Below, piece by piece: positions 12,401-24,554 of a stretch of DNA of 64,000 bases (position 1 is its first letter; every line of letters begins with the position of its first letter). Location of the stretch: assembly GCA_963978905.1 (NCBI GenBank), contig OZ022261.1, positions 19,713,686-19,777,685 on the forward strand. Direction: 5' to 3'. This DNA comes from Trichostrongylus colubriformis (taxonomy: Eukaryota; Nematoda; Chromadorea; Rhabditida; Trichostrongylidae). The notes beneath the pieces are model-generated. The model was given only the letters and a program-made list of their open reading frames with translations. It ran no database searches and was not told where the DNA came from. The position numbers and the translations under genes are program-made.

Positions 12401-15400
12401 CTTGGGCTCTGATATATCAATGGCCTCTGCGGTGTTGTTTCCAGAATGCATTCGTTTGAAGTCAGCGTCGGAGATGGCCCCTTCGTCAGCAGCCTCCGCT
12501 AGAGCGTTCATATATTCACGGTCGATGTTCGCTTGCATCCCCTTCAATAGAATATACCTCGGAAGAGAGTCAGGGAGAGCAAGAGTAGAATGATGCTCCG
12601 TGAGCCCTTACTTGGAAACACGCCCCTACGTCAGTTTAACGACTGGTTATTGAAAACTCTGTCTCCATGCAAGTTTCGGTTTTCTTTGTGTTTGAATGGA
12701 GGAGTAGCTACCTAATCTTCCAGAAACTTCCCTTTTATGGGGCATTGAATGTGCAAATGTCGAAATAAGTGAGGTATGGCCCATGAGCCAAAACTATACC
12801 CTAGCAGTTTACAGTAGTCTTGCTGAGATGAGGTCATACCTTGCGATCGTTTGGAGTCCGCTTGCAGTTTGACTGAAGTTTAGGTGAGTATCGATCTGCA
12901 ATCCGCAGGATATCACGACCGCATACTCGCATAGCGCGCAGTCGCAAGTGTCGTCACGCGCACTCTCCCACTCAGCGTGCTTTTTTCCCAGGTCTTTTTC
13001 TTCTATGGGGTAGAGAGCAGGGTCAAGCCTCCGTCGTGGAATCTTCGACAGGGAGTGGCTTTTATTTGGTCCGCTGGAAGGGGGGTCGTACTCGCTCAGG
13101 TAGTGATCAACTGAATTTCTCAGGCTGAGGGTCAAAATTGTAAAGGGGAGGTGTGGTAAAACTGATTAACTGAGTTCAAACTCGAAACTTGTACTTGACC
13201 TTGAAGGACAGCGCTAGAAACATTTTGGACACAGTGGATTATTCTTTTCAGAGATTCATGGGAAGATCTTGCCACTTCGATAAAAGAAAAAATTTCCCTT
13301 AAGTGGTTTTTCAGAATAGCTTCTTTCCTAACAAAAATATGGTATGGTTTAAGTAGTCGTTGTAAAGCTGCAACCTCGCAGACTCCGCATCGCAAATTTG
13401 CACTCATAAGGATATGCTCGAAAAAGTTACTGCCATTTAAAGCGAAACGCCTCAGAAATTTTCAAAAATTTTCCTTGACTGGATTTCCATATAGAGAACT
13501 ACGCAACTTTGGAAGATGGAATTTCAGTAAGCTTACAAGTATTCAAAAAATGCTCCAATTTACTAGTGGGATTATACCGCGCTCCACCACGACCGCCGCG
13601 TTGCCCTTGCAATGAGACGCGGCAATCGCAGTGGAGCGCATTACATACATGGCTTGGTTTTGGTTTCTAACTCTTCTATCTTTCTTTTTTCGCTCTTCAT
13701 CCCTGTCGCATAACTTACATGACTTTCAGCCCTTTTCCTCGGTCGACGGCCACATAACCCATGGTCGATGACGCTTCGTTGAAGAATGTGAGTATTGGAT
13801 TTTGTTAGGTTCTTATTTTTTGTATTCACGGATTTAGCTTCTGTTTTTATCCAACGTAGGCTGTTAGTATTCTTGATAATCGCGTTGACTGAGTAGAAAC
13901 ATAAAAATAGCGGACTCGAAGAGGGGGAAGGGCCCTATGGAGCCCCCATTTTGCAGAGGGAGTCGTATTTTTTTCCAATTCTCCACGAAGCCACGCTTGA
14001 CTCTGGCCGTGAGTGCTAATAGATCGGCCATTCGCAGGAAAATAGCACGCTTGCGCAAGGAGTGCGCAAGAAGACACTTGCGATTGTGCGCTGCGGATCG
14101 CAAGGTATAGCCTCAACCTTACACTGACGTTTTTCCCATTAATTTACCTGTCTGCTACCTGTCTGCTCCCACAGCGACATAAGCGTATGCGGTGGTGCCC
14201 CCCACGCAAGGAATTAGCATCGCGGCGGGAGGGCTGTGATGCTTACTAAAGGTGTCATAGGTATTTGGATCCTGAGTCGATTGCCGTCTGTGTCTTACAC
14301 CTCATTCAGGGCTTTAGGCGTAATTGCTGCAAGCCGCGCGCTGCGGTACCAAATCCTGAGGGTAAGAGTACACGTTAGCCGTATGTGAAATTCAGCCGGG
14401 TTTGGGGAAATTATAAAATTAATTGGGAAGCTGTGAGCGAGCAGTGCCCACTTGTCTCTCCTCAGATAAATTGAGCCCCCGCCCATCAACTTGGCTAGAC
14501 TTAGGCGTTCAGGAAAGTTCTATAAATGGATGTGGGGGTGGCTCGTTCATCCAAAGCGCTCTAGCAGCCCTGGTAGGAAAGGAAGTTGAAGACGTCCCGT
14601 AACACATCATATGCCTAGCGATTACTGAGGAAAGGGACGCATGGCGTGGTGGTTCAGCTTCGAAAGAATGCAAGGGTTCTCCTTCCCCCACTCCACAAAT
14701 GAGAGAGCGCCTTCCTCCGGAGGACTGTCTATGAGAATCCTGGACAGCTGAGACCTGGAAGGGTTTGTCGTGCCAGGTGGGCGAAGGAGTATCGACAGTA
14801 CGTAATGGCATGTATGCGCTCTCACAGTGCAGGAGTATTACTGTAGGTTCGCTATGATGGTAGATGTAAGGACCCCGTCTGCTAATCCTTGAGGTAAAAT
14901 TTTAGAAACGAGTAGGCGAAATGCCGCTTTGCTTCCGGTGTTCTCAGATAAAATAGATAATCAAGGAATACCGTACTGAAGCGAGAGCCTCAATCTGCTG
15001 TTGAATCAACGTCAACACTGTAGAAACTAAGGACAGGCCAATGAGGAGCAGAAAGCCGACGATGATAATGTAGTCGTATTCAGATGGTAAAACATCACCA
15101 AAGCCGATAGTTGTGAAAGAAATTAGTGTAAAATACAGTGACGTTCCTGAATTTCCAAACTGTTAAAAAAAGCCCATCTTTGTTCAATGGCAGCTCACCG
15201 TAACTCCAGTCCTCCAAAAGTGTGAATATCCAGGCGCACAATAATACCCAAAGTACTGTGAGGAAGATAAGGAACGAAATCGGAAATGAGAGAAGGTCCT
15301 CGTCATCTAGTGAAGAGGAAGAGCGCGACATCTGGAAAGTTTAAAATACATTGCAGTGCCGTCACTACCAAATTTTCTTCTGGGGGGAACTAACTAAAGT

Positions 15401-18400
15401 GAAACTGTAATGTGGAGCTAGAACCTACCTGACCGTTCTCATCAAATCCCACAGCTGCATTCACCTGAAATACTTCAATTGAATAGATTTCCCAGCTAAG
15501 CACTGATATGCGCAAGTGGAAGATCTGCGCGTCAATACTGTCCAGGCAGGTCACCGCACCACGCGAATCGCACGTCAACTAACTTGTTAGTCCCGCTTTG
15601 GAGTTACCGCGCCTTAGAAAAAGCGACCGTCACCTCCCACGCATCCTGACCTTGTTGGACAGTTCTGACGCACACCCCAGTGTCACGCAGTTGCAAAAGA
15701 ACCCTCGCGAGAAGGGTCGAATTTGGCCTTTCGGGATGGTCACGTTTGCAAACACTGTGCTGGGCTGTTTCCAAAGGGGATGGAGCTCTGTAGCGTAAAT
15801 GAAGTTCTAATCAGATTTTTCAAAAAATTTTCACGGTTTTTGGGAGGTATGACGTTGTGGTTGTAGGTCGGGACACTCGTACTGGGTCAGCGCAGGGTGA
15901 CTAGTGCGGGTGGCGTACGAGGGCCTCTTTTTTCGTGAATTGGTCGCGCGCAAAGACACCGCAAGTACCGGCAAAATAACCTATTCCGAAAATCCTCCAC
16001 CATGACATTTTTTTCCTCTCGACAAATTTCTTTGGAGTTGATAAGGTTTTGCGGGGCCTTTTTCTTCAGGACGTAAAAAGGTTGCACCGAGGCTCATTTA
16101 AAATGATGTTTGACTCCGATTGCATAGGCTATATGAAAGACGAGCAACCCGCGGTGCGATTGAACTAGACTTGCCTTTCTTCCAAGATCTTTATGAACTA
16201 CCGATGTCGACTTCAATACGAGTTTCCACAGCATCTTACAAATTCGAGCAAATATCATTCCAAGTGCGAATAGTGTGAGAACGGCGAAAGGAATTCCAAT
16301 AAACGCATAGAGTATGGTTAGCACACGACCTGGCGTGGTCACCGGAACAATGTTACCATAACCTGAATTTGGAAATGTACAAAGTGCCACGGCAAATTCC
16401 TGAGAGCTGCTCAGTGGCTATTTGCGCAATACCGTGATAGCACACAAAAAAGAAATTGACAGTATTTTTGAAGTTAGCTAATAAACAAATGAAATCGTAC
16501 AAAAATCTCACCGATCGTTGTATAAACGGTCATGCAGTAAAAGACTGCCCCCCAAAAATTCCATCGCGTTTCCTCAAGGTTCACCTAAAAGGTTACCCTG
16601 TAACAAGGAAGCACGTAAGAAAAATCAAGGCAGTAGTACTGTAGGCTTACTGGTTCGATACCAAGTTTCTCCTGAAATTTTAAGAGACTCTTCCGCGTAT
16701 GGTTGAGCGCTGCCATCGGTTGCATGCCTCTTACATTGTTCAGCCGATATACTGTACTCTGAATGAAATTATCTCAAGCAATTAAGCGCTGCAGTGCAAA
16801 GTGAAACGCGGTGCGGTAGCATTAAGATTCTTAAGAGGCACTTTTCAACGCAAGAATTGTCGCAGATCATCCCTCCACAACTGGCCTTTCCACTTATAGA
16901 GGACGTTGTTCCAAACTCTGCTTTCCCTTGATTCCCCTCTTCCTCTGCTTTTGAGCCCCAGTGGAAAGAGGAAATCCTTGGAGAGTGAACCATTCGCAGA
17001 AGGAAGAGACGAAAAATAAACGCCTTTTTGCACTCAAATTGGAAAACTCGTGCAAGGTGCCCCTGGAAAGTGTATTACAGCAGAACTGATGAAGTGCTCA
17101 TTACTACATTTAACCGTGACATCACCCGATAGCCAATAGAATTTGGGTTGCTGTGCAGCGACACACCGAGCACTGTGTTCGTAGCACTTGCGATACGTCA
17201 ATGGAATAACACGGTGGCATCAAATGCAGCTTGAATCTGAAGCTCTCATGAAAAGGTTATGTCCATTGGAAACGATTCTACCTGCTGTGATCATCACGAT
17301 ATGCAAGTTGAGAGAACTAGCAAGGAAGGTCATGGTGAGCTTTTTCAGAACGGTTTTTTGCATTTTATAGGGTCACATACATAGAGCAAAAAACCGGTCT
17401 CAAATTTGGCTAAATGGTTTTGGGGGGCCTAGAAAATAGTTGATGGTTCGGTCCCCACTGAGGACAACTTTTTGCATTTTTCTAGTTTTCATCCATTTGT
17501 GCTCATGTAAGACCATACGAGTAAAATATTGCAAAATCACTTTTTATTCTGCCAGGGACCCGCTATCTTCAGTATTTTTGCGTACTAGGCGAATGATCTG
17601 TTTGGACCTGCCAACGCTCATAACAAGGGAACTAGGCATTTTTCCGCAAAGTACGTGTGATATCCATGCTCAGGGGGTCAAACTACCCTAGCTGACAAGT
17701 TTTCAGCCTAATCGTGATTTGGACCCAAACTCGACCAGTAGTACTACTACTGTCACCGAGAGGAGATCGCTATCCGATATGAGGAAATATTTGATATTTT
17801 TTGCCTTCGCATGATGTTGCTAGGTGCAGTTCACTCGGAATGCGTTGTTTCTGCACATGCTCCATTGCATTTAATCGATGCTACTAGTTGTTCGTCTGTA
17901 CAAGTAGAGCAGTGACTATGTGCCCATGTCCACCCCACTGTCTCGAGTTTGGATCAAAATCACAGTTTGGACAATATTCTGCATCTAGAGTTAACTGACT
18001 GACTGGGTCTCCTGAGCACGAATATCACACTACTTCCGCACAGAAACACCTACACGCTCGCTAGGTGCGCTGAGGTCTAAGCACTTCAACCACTGAAAGC
18101 TTGCAAATGAGGTCACTTCAGGGCACCAGTAACGGAAATTGCAGTCATTTTGCATGTGCGCAAATAAGTTTAGCGCTGGACAAAGGAAGTCAAGAAAATG
18201 CAAAAGTGAAAACGACAAGGGGGCTTGAACCACAAAGGACCCCTCCAACGTGCCAATGCCAGCCGATCCCCTTATCCATTCGGCCATCCAACCACTGTAA
18301 TGGAATTAGCCTGTGCCTCCTTCATGCTCTATCACTTTTCTTTGCTTCGTTTAGCAGTTACCATAAGTGATTCTACATTTTTGAACCAGCTGGCAGTGGT

Positions 18401-18863
18401 TTTGGCGTAGGTTTGAGGACACTCCTCTGATATGCAATACTGAACGCCGCAGCTGGAAAGCATTGCAGCAAACTGGTCAAAATTGCTTCTTTCTGAGCAA
18501 CTTTTGTCACTCATTTTCTGGGCCTCCCAAAACCACTTAGCCGAATTTGAGACCGGTTTTTTGCTTCATGTTTGTGACCCTATAAAATGCAAAAAACCGT
18601 TGTGAGAATGCTCACCATGACCTGATGGGCCTTCCTTGTGTTCGATCACATTTTTCCTTTTGACTGTCTTATTAGTCTCATTTTAGGAGTTGCACTGCTA
18701 AACGAACCTCGAACAGTTCTTGCCGTTCTTTCCTTAGTTGCTCCAATTCATACTGCTCGTTTGGACCTTCTAATTCGCTGAAGAGTATGGCTCCCAGCAG
18801 TGTATAGATAATGAGACCCAGCAGTGGCAGCAAAGCTATGAAAAGAAGCCTTGAAATATTCAT
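9420..18863 (-). CDS. Two-pore-domain potassium (K2P/TWK) channel, ten exons
   Basis: A plasma-membrane background-potassium channel subunit; K2P subunits work as dimers. My exons, in transcript order, are 18708-18863, 16651-16758, 16512-16584, 16175-16362, 15429-15464, 15199-15331, 14977-15146, 12400-12541, 9767-9933 and 9420-9641. They total 1395 nt, 464 residues plus TGA, and all phases agree. M1 lies near residues 6-28. The extracellular cap carries an NHT glycosylation site at N71. Filter 1 TIGYG is at 111-115 and is followed by M2 (LTILYAFIGIPFAVLTLF). M3 is in exon 6. Filter 2 TIGFG is at 244-248, with M4 after it. The tail (from 289) is soluble and ends Ser/Cys-rich. Exon 4 ends in AAG|GCAAGT, a GC-AG intron. 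Exon 5 is only 36 nt. The start is the first ATG before M1; an upstream exon is possible. Exon 10 is also open in a second frame, and I chose the frame that fits phase. Introns host a mariner and a 1.3-kb TIR element. Which TWK paralogue this is cannot be said. Confidence 0.85.
10606..11482 (-). mobile_element. Decayed mariner in K2P intron 8
   Basis: Ends are inverted TTAGGTTGTCCCGAAAG and its diverged complement (CTTTTGAGACAACCTAA). TA follows the right end; the left neighbour is CA, a mutated copy. Minus-strand remnants of mariner transposase lie in several frames. A piece with GVIYYE lies near 11230-11300. Pieces with QLKQLAVAVREKR, then IAKSTQAKLHELGWDVAP and PPHSPDIAPSAYH lie around 10840-11060, and a C-terminal KAIADFFDSQNQS lies near 10750. 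The catalytic D34D region is interrupted by frameshifts, so this is a fossil. Host-gene splicing presumably ignores it. Confidence 0.85.
12542..14976. other. K2P intron 7, no further exon recognised
   Basis: A 2.4-kb intron between the M4 exon and the NIDREYMNALAEAADEG exon. Short frames at 12809-13407 and 13847-14811 show no splice-compatible channel sequence. No repeat boundary could be fixed. Confidence 0.5.
17321..18638. mobile_element. 1.3-kb TIR element (CAAGG family), copy A, in K2P intron 1
   Basis: The left end reads CAAGGAAGGTCATGGTGAGC. The right end is its complement, with a 7-bp insertion near the tip. Inverted arms of about 110 bp share ACGGTTTTTTGCATTTTATA, GGGTCACA and CAAAAAACCGGTCTCAAATT. 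The interior contains TCAGGGGGTCAAACTACCC, found also in copies B and C. Length is 1318 bp, against 1304 and 1312 for the others. No target duplication is clear for this copy, and there is no transposase. A tRNA-like segment lies inside. Confidence 0.75.
18217..18292 (-). other. tRNA-like segment inside TIR element A
   Basis: On the minus strand a TGGCCGAATGG box (A-box-like) is followed about 50 bases later by GGTTCAAGCCC (B-box-like), the spacing of a pol III internal promoter in a long-variable-arm tRNA such as Ser or Leu. I cannot fold a full cloverleaf with confidence, so this is tRNA-derived or tRNA-like rather than a functional gene. Copies B and C of the element hold related segments at the corresponding place. 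Confidence 0.45.
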
Positions 18864-19659
18864 ATTGGACACTACATCATTTAATAGTTCACTTCTTCAT
18901 GTCGGCCATTCAGAAGGCACATTTCACGTAGTCCGGAGAAGCACATGCCTGATTATAGGAGAGCGTTGCAGGAAGGACAGAACGTGCTTATGTACGTGCT
19001 CCTTTGCACGTGGCGCAAGCGCTCTTAGTCTTCCCTACCCATGACAAACGAGCAGATGCGCCTTAATCGCGAGGACCGCGGAATCTTCTTTATGCCTGCG
19101 CTGTAGGGATTACCAATTTACCACACACTACTCTGTCCGGGGTGGGGAGTAGGGATAAAACAACAGAATTCATACTAAAAAATAAAGGCATGCATTAGCA
19201 AAATGGAGATTACGAAACCCTTTTGAGCATGGCACATGTGGTAGTACATATTTCGCTCTTTTCAGCAAATTTTGTGAGAAACCGTGCGGCACGTGGCTTA
19301 CCACCTTCGTTTCTCCATCCGAGCAGTCGCCTTTTCTGTTGACTGCTTCTTTCGCTATCATCAAAAAGGTTTTGTGTTGCAGCGATTGCACACCTATTTT
19401 AAGCGCATTAATCGCGCCCACCCGAGGACGAGTTGGGGCTAACGGTATTCACCGCTATTAAAACGATTCAGTTTATCCAAACCGTCATCGCTGCTTCTGT
19501 GACAGTTTTGAAGTTTGTGAACTGAAAGGAAAGTCATCGTTTGTGAACTGAAAGGAAAGTCATCTACACTACTGCGTATGTGTAGAAATTCATTTCAGCG
19601 TGACTAATGGCCGATATGCATGTAGAGACACGCTGTGCGTTGGCTGGATTAGAAAGTGT
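18864..19659 (-). other. Upstream flank of the K2P gene, with one possible unassigned exon
   Basis: The K2P promoter should lie here or further upstream; no TATA box or trans-splice acceptor is obvious before 18863. On the minus strand, about 19311-19420 encodes INALKIGVQSLQHKTF and continues to a GTAAGCC donor near 19304. It could be an exon of another gene, but no partner exon was found. A direct duplication of GTTTGTGAACTGAAAGGAAA lies at about 19513-19560. Confidence 0.3.
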
Positions 19660-19800
19660 GTTGCAAGTGTTCCTAGTGTGGGGTCAGGTCACCCATGAGT
19701 GGGCTTACTTCACGAGACGATTGATTTACTACTAATTTCAAGATCACTACGTAGCCGGTCTACTTATGTCAAAGATAAGGGTCGAAGGAAAGAGGCAGAT
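19655..19800. repeat. Stand-alone copy of the MITE-A loop
   Basis: From GTGTGTTGCAAGTGTTCC through CTAGTGTGGGGTCAGGTCAC to GGTCGAAGGAAAGAGGCAG this matches the loop of MITE-A without its inverted arms. It lies immediately upstream of the LINE-related sequence. The loop is therefore a separate repeat that MITE-A acquired, or this is a trace of a decayed copy. Confidence 0.6.
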
Positions 19801-19924
19801 ATTTATGAAGGTAAATCTGTAGTCCACGGATTTCCTTCACCGAGGGGCTTCTCTCGCTGAAGGATCTTAGCCGTTAGGTGGCAAGGCTACGTAGTGCGAT
19901 CCCAGATGGCGGATAGGGGGCTAA

Positions 19925-22900
19925 TTGCGAACCAAAAGCCACCATGTACCTGCCCTTAGACGAAGGTGGATCCAGGGGATAGACTGCTTGTTTCTGCAGT
20001 GCTGGGCCGATTCATACCCTCAGTATCCATGCAGAGGTTCCTTGCATACGTGTGGGAGCGTTCTGTATGGTGCAGTTGGTATCCTGCATTCGGTCCAGCC
20101 AAAAACTTGCATTCTAACGACTGGGAGGTACATGGCAGGCGGTCCGGGGTCGCCTCCAATAAATAAGCCCCAAGTCCACTTTGGGATAGCCTGGCTAACT
20201 ACCCGGAGTATACCCAGCCCCCACGACAGAGCCTGGCAAGCTACTCGTGGGTCTACATCTTGCCGAAAACAGCAATAAAGATGGGCCTCATCATTCCCCT
20301 AAACTTGAGGGAGCCCACAATACGGCAACGTTGGGTAGGACCGCTCGGCAGAGGCTGCTGAAATCTTAGGACTACAACAGGCTGCCTAAATTGAGAAGGA
20401 CTAAGAGGGCGACCTGTACTTACAACGTACGAACCCTTACATCAGAAGCGAGTATCGAAGATCTGATGATGCAAGCTAGGGAGATCAAGTACGACGTCAT
20501 CGGACTGACCGAGACGAGGCATCGCAGTGTACGAGAGTGGTGAAGAACTGTTCCTTGGAACAAGCGACAGGAGAGGCGTTGGCGGTGTGGGCGTTTTCGT
20601 CAACGCGCACTTGGCCATGAACATCGATTCGTACGAAAATCTGACAACCCGATTCGGAATTTTGCGATTGAAAAGATGTGGTTCAATTCTGGCTTTGACC
20701 ATCTTCATCGCCTAAGCACTTACATCAAGCTATGACGAGGACGAGCTCGAAGCATTTTATATTGAATTGGAGGAGTTCTATAAGGAGAACCACACCTTAT
20801 TCAAGGTCATCGTTGGCGACATCACCGCCAAGATCGGCCCTAGAAGAACGGACATTGAGCTTCACACCGGGGCCCACGGAACGGAATGGAATGAGCAGGG
20901 TGAAAGGCTGTCTGAGTTTATTATGTCGATCAACTCCACCCATGGTAACTCACAGTTCCAGAAGCTCTCTAACTGCGAGGGAATTGGGAGTCACCCGGTG
21001 GACAATTCCATAATGAGATCGATCACGTAATCTTCAATCGAAGATTTTGTCTGACCGACGTTTCTGTTGTTCGAAGTTCTATACGGGACCATCGACTCAT
21101 TCGCGCAAAAATCCGCTTTACGGTACGTGGAGAGAAAGCCACGAAATTCAAGGAATGAAGACCAAGACAGTCATCAACTGGGAACACTTCGTTTCTCTCG
21201 CAGGTGTATGGGAGGATTCCGTTATCGAAAACATCGACGACGAGTACAACCGCCTCTTTGCGCATCTACACGATAATGCCGGGCAGAGAGTTTGAAAGTC
21301 ACCAAGAGGCGTCTCTCTTCCGAAACTCTCGAGCTAATACGTCGACGTTGAGCCGCACTAGCATCAGGCGATTACCAACTGACTTCCGAGCTTGCGAAGC
21401 AATGCAGAGAGGAGATAAAAGAAGATCTCAATGAGAGAAGAGCAGCAGTGCCGGCTGAAGCAGCAGAGGCTGGGAGGGGCTTCCGCAATGCCCGCCATAG
21501 TTTCGCCAGTTACAAGACCAAAATGACAGGCCTCCAGCGGCCGGACGGTACAGTTACCGCGTCCCGAAGGGTAATGGAGAAGGTCATCTACGACTTTTAC
21601 TCGGATCTCTTCGATAGCCATGTCCAACTGCCTAGGAGCAATCTAAAGCAGGATGGACATGTCTTTCCATCATTTCTCAATGCGAAGTCCGACACGCCAT
21701 TTTGTCGGCGAAGAATGGTACAGCACCCGGCCCCGACAGGATTAGACCGGAACATCTGAAGAATCTCCCGCCAATTACCGCCAAAACAGTGGCCCGACTC
21801 TTCACATGCTACCTGTCAGAATGCAAGTACCCACCTCGTGGAATATCAGCAGGACTGTGTTGCTGTATAAGAAGGGAGATCCACACGACATTGGCGATTT
21901 TCTTCCAATCTGCCTGCTGTCTTACAAGCTCTTCACTCGTGTCATCTTGAATAGAATTGGTAGAGCTTTAGACGAGGGACAGCCATACGAGCAAGCAGGG
22001 TTTCGAATAGGGTTCAGTACAATCGATCACATCCACACGGTCACTAGGCTCATTGAAGTATCGCGAGAGTACAAGATGCCGCCATAACTCTCATTCATCG
22101 ATTTGAAGAAAGCCTTTGATTCAGTTGAGACAGAAGCGGTTACCGAGGCTCTGGGAAACCAGGGTGTGCCTACTCAGCACATAAGAGTACTTCGTGAGCT
22201 CTACAGCAGTTTCACGACCAGGATCTCGCCATTCTACAAGGAAGTCATCATGGATGTAAAGAGAGGGGTTTGACAGGGCGATACTATCTCGCTTATACTT
22301 TTCAGCGCCGCTATTGAGAACGTCATGCGTCAATTGGAATGGGAAAGCTTGGTGGTGAAGGTCGATGGCCGGCATCTATACCACCTCCGCTTCGCTGACG
22401 ACATTGTGCTTGTAACACCCAGCAAGAGGAGCGGATGCTAGCCGATTTCGACTGCGAGTGTGGAAAAATCGGTCTGCAGCTGAACCTGACGAAGATATTG
22501 TTCATGAGGAAAGGATTGGTATCTGATGCCCCATTCATGCTCAACGAAATGAACATCTGTGTATGTTTCAGCTGTTTGTACCTAGGTCGGGAAGTCAATA
22601 TGATGAACGACTTAGCACCAGAGCTGAGCAGGAGGAAAAGAGCGGCTTGGGGAGCCTTCAAGACCATTGAGGGAGTAGTGAAGAAGACGAAGAACATCCG
22701 TCTCCGCGCCCATCTCTTCGATTCCGCTGTCCTTCCTGCCCTAACCTACGCCTCAGAGACTTGGATACGTAAGCAGGAGGAGCATGCGGTCGGCGTCATC
22801 CAACGCGTCATCGAGAGGACGATGCTCGGAGTATCTCGCTACACGCAAGTGCAGAGGGGAATCCGGAGTTCCGAACTCTGTCGTCGATCAAAGATCAGGG

Positions 22901-23215
22901 ACGCCGTCATTTGCCAAGGAATCGAAGATTAGATGAGCCGGACACGTCATGCGATATCGCGATGACCGTTGGACCAACGCGGTTACCCGCTGGATCCCTC
23001 GGGACGTGAAACGAACACCTAGACGACTGCCGGTCCGATGCTCAACTTCTTCACGAAAGCTCTGTGCGAAGGGAACGAGATACTACCTGTCCCTGGAGCC
23101 AGAAACGCTCACTGGACTGCCTTGGTTCGCGACAGGGACGAATGGAGACGTGGCTGGCGTCCGCTCGAGACCCTCGATGAGCAAGGGGACGACAGGTGAT
23201 ACAGGTAAAGTCTGT
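19925..23215 (+). pseudogene. Broken RTE-type non-LTR retrotransposon
   Basis: A plus-strand LINE remnant encoding an apurinic-type endonuclease followed by a reverse transcriptase, in three frames. Endonuclease signals: TYNVRTL near 20432, DVIGLTETR near 20492, GDITAKIG near 20816 and DHRLIRAKIRF near 21090. Reverse transcriptase signals: a DLKKAFDSVE block near 22101, QGD near 22274, the FADD box near 22393, and a C-terminal DSAVLPALTYASETW near 22720. In-frame stops include TAA at 22085-22087 and TGA at 22271-22273, and frame changes are frequent, so no active protein is made. The 5' limit is uncertain; the C-terminal coding part ends near 23190. Order and motifs fit the RTE/BovB-like clade of nematodes. 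Confidence 0.8.
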
Positions 23216-23379
23216 AGTAATGTTGGATCTATTAAATGCAGTTTCTGACTGAAAGCAGATAGGGTCTATGATGAAGGTGGAAGCTATTATAGTTACTGTA
23301 ACAGTCCATAATGCAATGTTATAGTCCCACAAGAATGTTAAATTCGTCGTTTCTATGGTGAATTACCGTCCACACAACA

Positions 23380-23600
23380 CTGATGACCTGACCTCCTGGA
23401 ACACTAGTCGAAACACTTGCACGTCACCCTGGAATAGAAGGTCAGCTGGATCGCCGCTGGTAAGAAAGTACTGCAGCACGTGTTGCACCACTTCTTTGCA
23501 GGTTGCGGATGTGGTGAAAACATCCCTCACCAGCCTCCCACTATCACGGTTCAGCTTAACCCCTCCTTGTGGTTCGCTCACGATTTATCTTAAAAGATAG
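23380..23600 (-). CDS. Possible exon of an unrecognised minus-strand gene
   Basis: The minus strand stays open and encodes a protein-like stretch containing GRLVRDVFTTSATCKEVVQ, with a CAGG|GTGACG-type donor near 23451. The pattern loosely recalls ubiquitin-fold Ras-association domains, but that is only a guess. Beyond the donor the sequence resembles the end of the 229-bp MITE at 61432 (CAAGTGTTTCGACTAG, GAGGTCAGGTCA), so a MITE may sit directly downstream. Confidence 0.3.
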
Positions 23601-23742
23601 CAAAGTAGTGGAATCTCATCGCATGAATACATATCGATTAATTATTAATATCAGCAAAGAATCTGAGCAGGTGACATACGGCACTTACTTTTTCATTTTT
23701 TACAGCGAAAATAAACTATACCTTTTGCCGTACCTTTAGCAC

Positions 23743-24530
23743 GATTCCGCAAAGCCGAGATGAGACCGGCAAATTTCCGGGCAATCGGAGCTGACATTAT
23801 TCGCTTCCAGCAGTGATGTGCCCTATCGAGGGACGAATCCAGAAAGTAAAGGCAGTCACGTGCAGGAATTTTGGAATGTTGTCTCTGGGTGCTGAACAAA
23901 AAAGAGGAAAGGCTGCATTTTAAAAAAGCTAGGTAGAACGATAAAATGTAAGGAGCGGCTTCCAAGTCAAGAAAAGACACATAGAGAGAGCGAGAAGAAA
24001 AGCACGTATGTAGAGCAGAGACTGAAGTTCAGTGTCAGTTATTCCATACCAGCAAATATCGGTGATTTTGCAGGAATATGAGGGTCTGACCCAATTGGAC
24101 TCGCTGCGGGAACAGAACCGAGGGAAGGGTCATGTTCATGGCAGATACCAATCATCTCGATTTGTTCCCCACTGATAAATTGTTTTTTTTGAAGAAAGAA
24201 GTTGTTTTCAGCGCTGATAAGCGCTGAAAACAATAGAGTGCCACTTGAAGCTGCAAACTTGAATGAGCTCGATGTGAGCGCAAGTGTTTTTCACACTTAG
24301 AGTCATATGTTAGGTGGAGAAGCGATATTTGATGAAAAGCCCCAAAGTTGAAGATTGAACTGTTTCCAACATAACCTCCACGGCAAAGTGTACGAGGCCC
24401 GAAAAACGTTCCCAAAAGCCTGCAGGTACTTCCCCATGCTGGTCGAATTTTGTCGCTTCTAGCTGCACGGTTTTCCGTCTGATCAGCCAGATCACTACAA
24501 CGAAGAACTCTCGCAGATTGATAGCAACAG
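23743..24530 (-). CDS. Probable multi-exon gene fragment, family unknown
   Basis: Four minus-strand segments can be spliced in phase 0: 24376-24530 (INLREFFVVVIWLIRRKT... to LVHFAVE, donor GAG|GTTATG), about 24177-24254 (LQVALYCFQRLS..., acceptor TTTGCAG, donor GTGGGG), about 24055-24108 (RVQLGQTLIFLQNHRYLL, acceptor CCCGCAG, donor GTATGG), and 23743-23829 (GTSLLEANNVSS..., ending TAA). A competing reading of the second half in another frame, containing ARKFAGLISALRNRAK with a GTACGG donor, is also plausible and might join the segment at 23380-23600. I do not recognise the family. A hydrophobic run (FFVVVIWLI) could be a membrane segment. Confidence 0.35.
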
Positions 24531-24554
24531 CTGACGTTTATAGGGTGGCGAAGG

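Noticed and set aside
20442..23332. Minus-strand frames across the LINE
   Set aside because: Antisense shadows of the endonuclease/reverse transcriptase; motifs are only on the plus strand.
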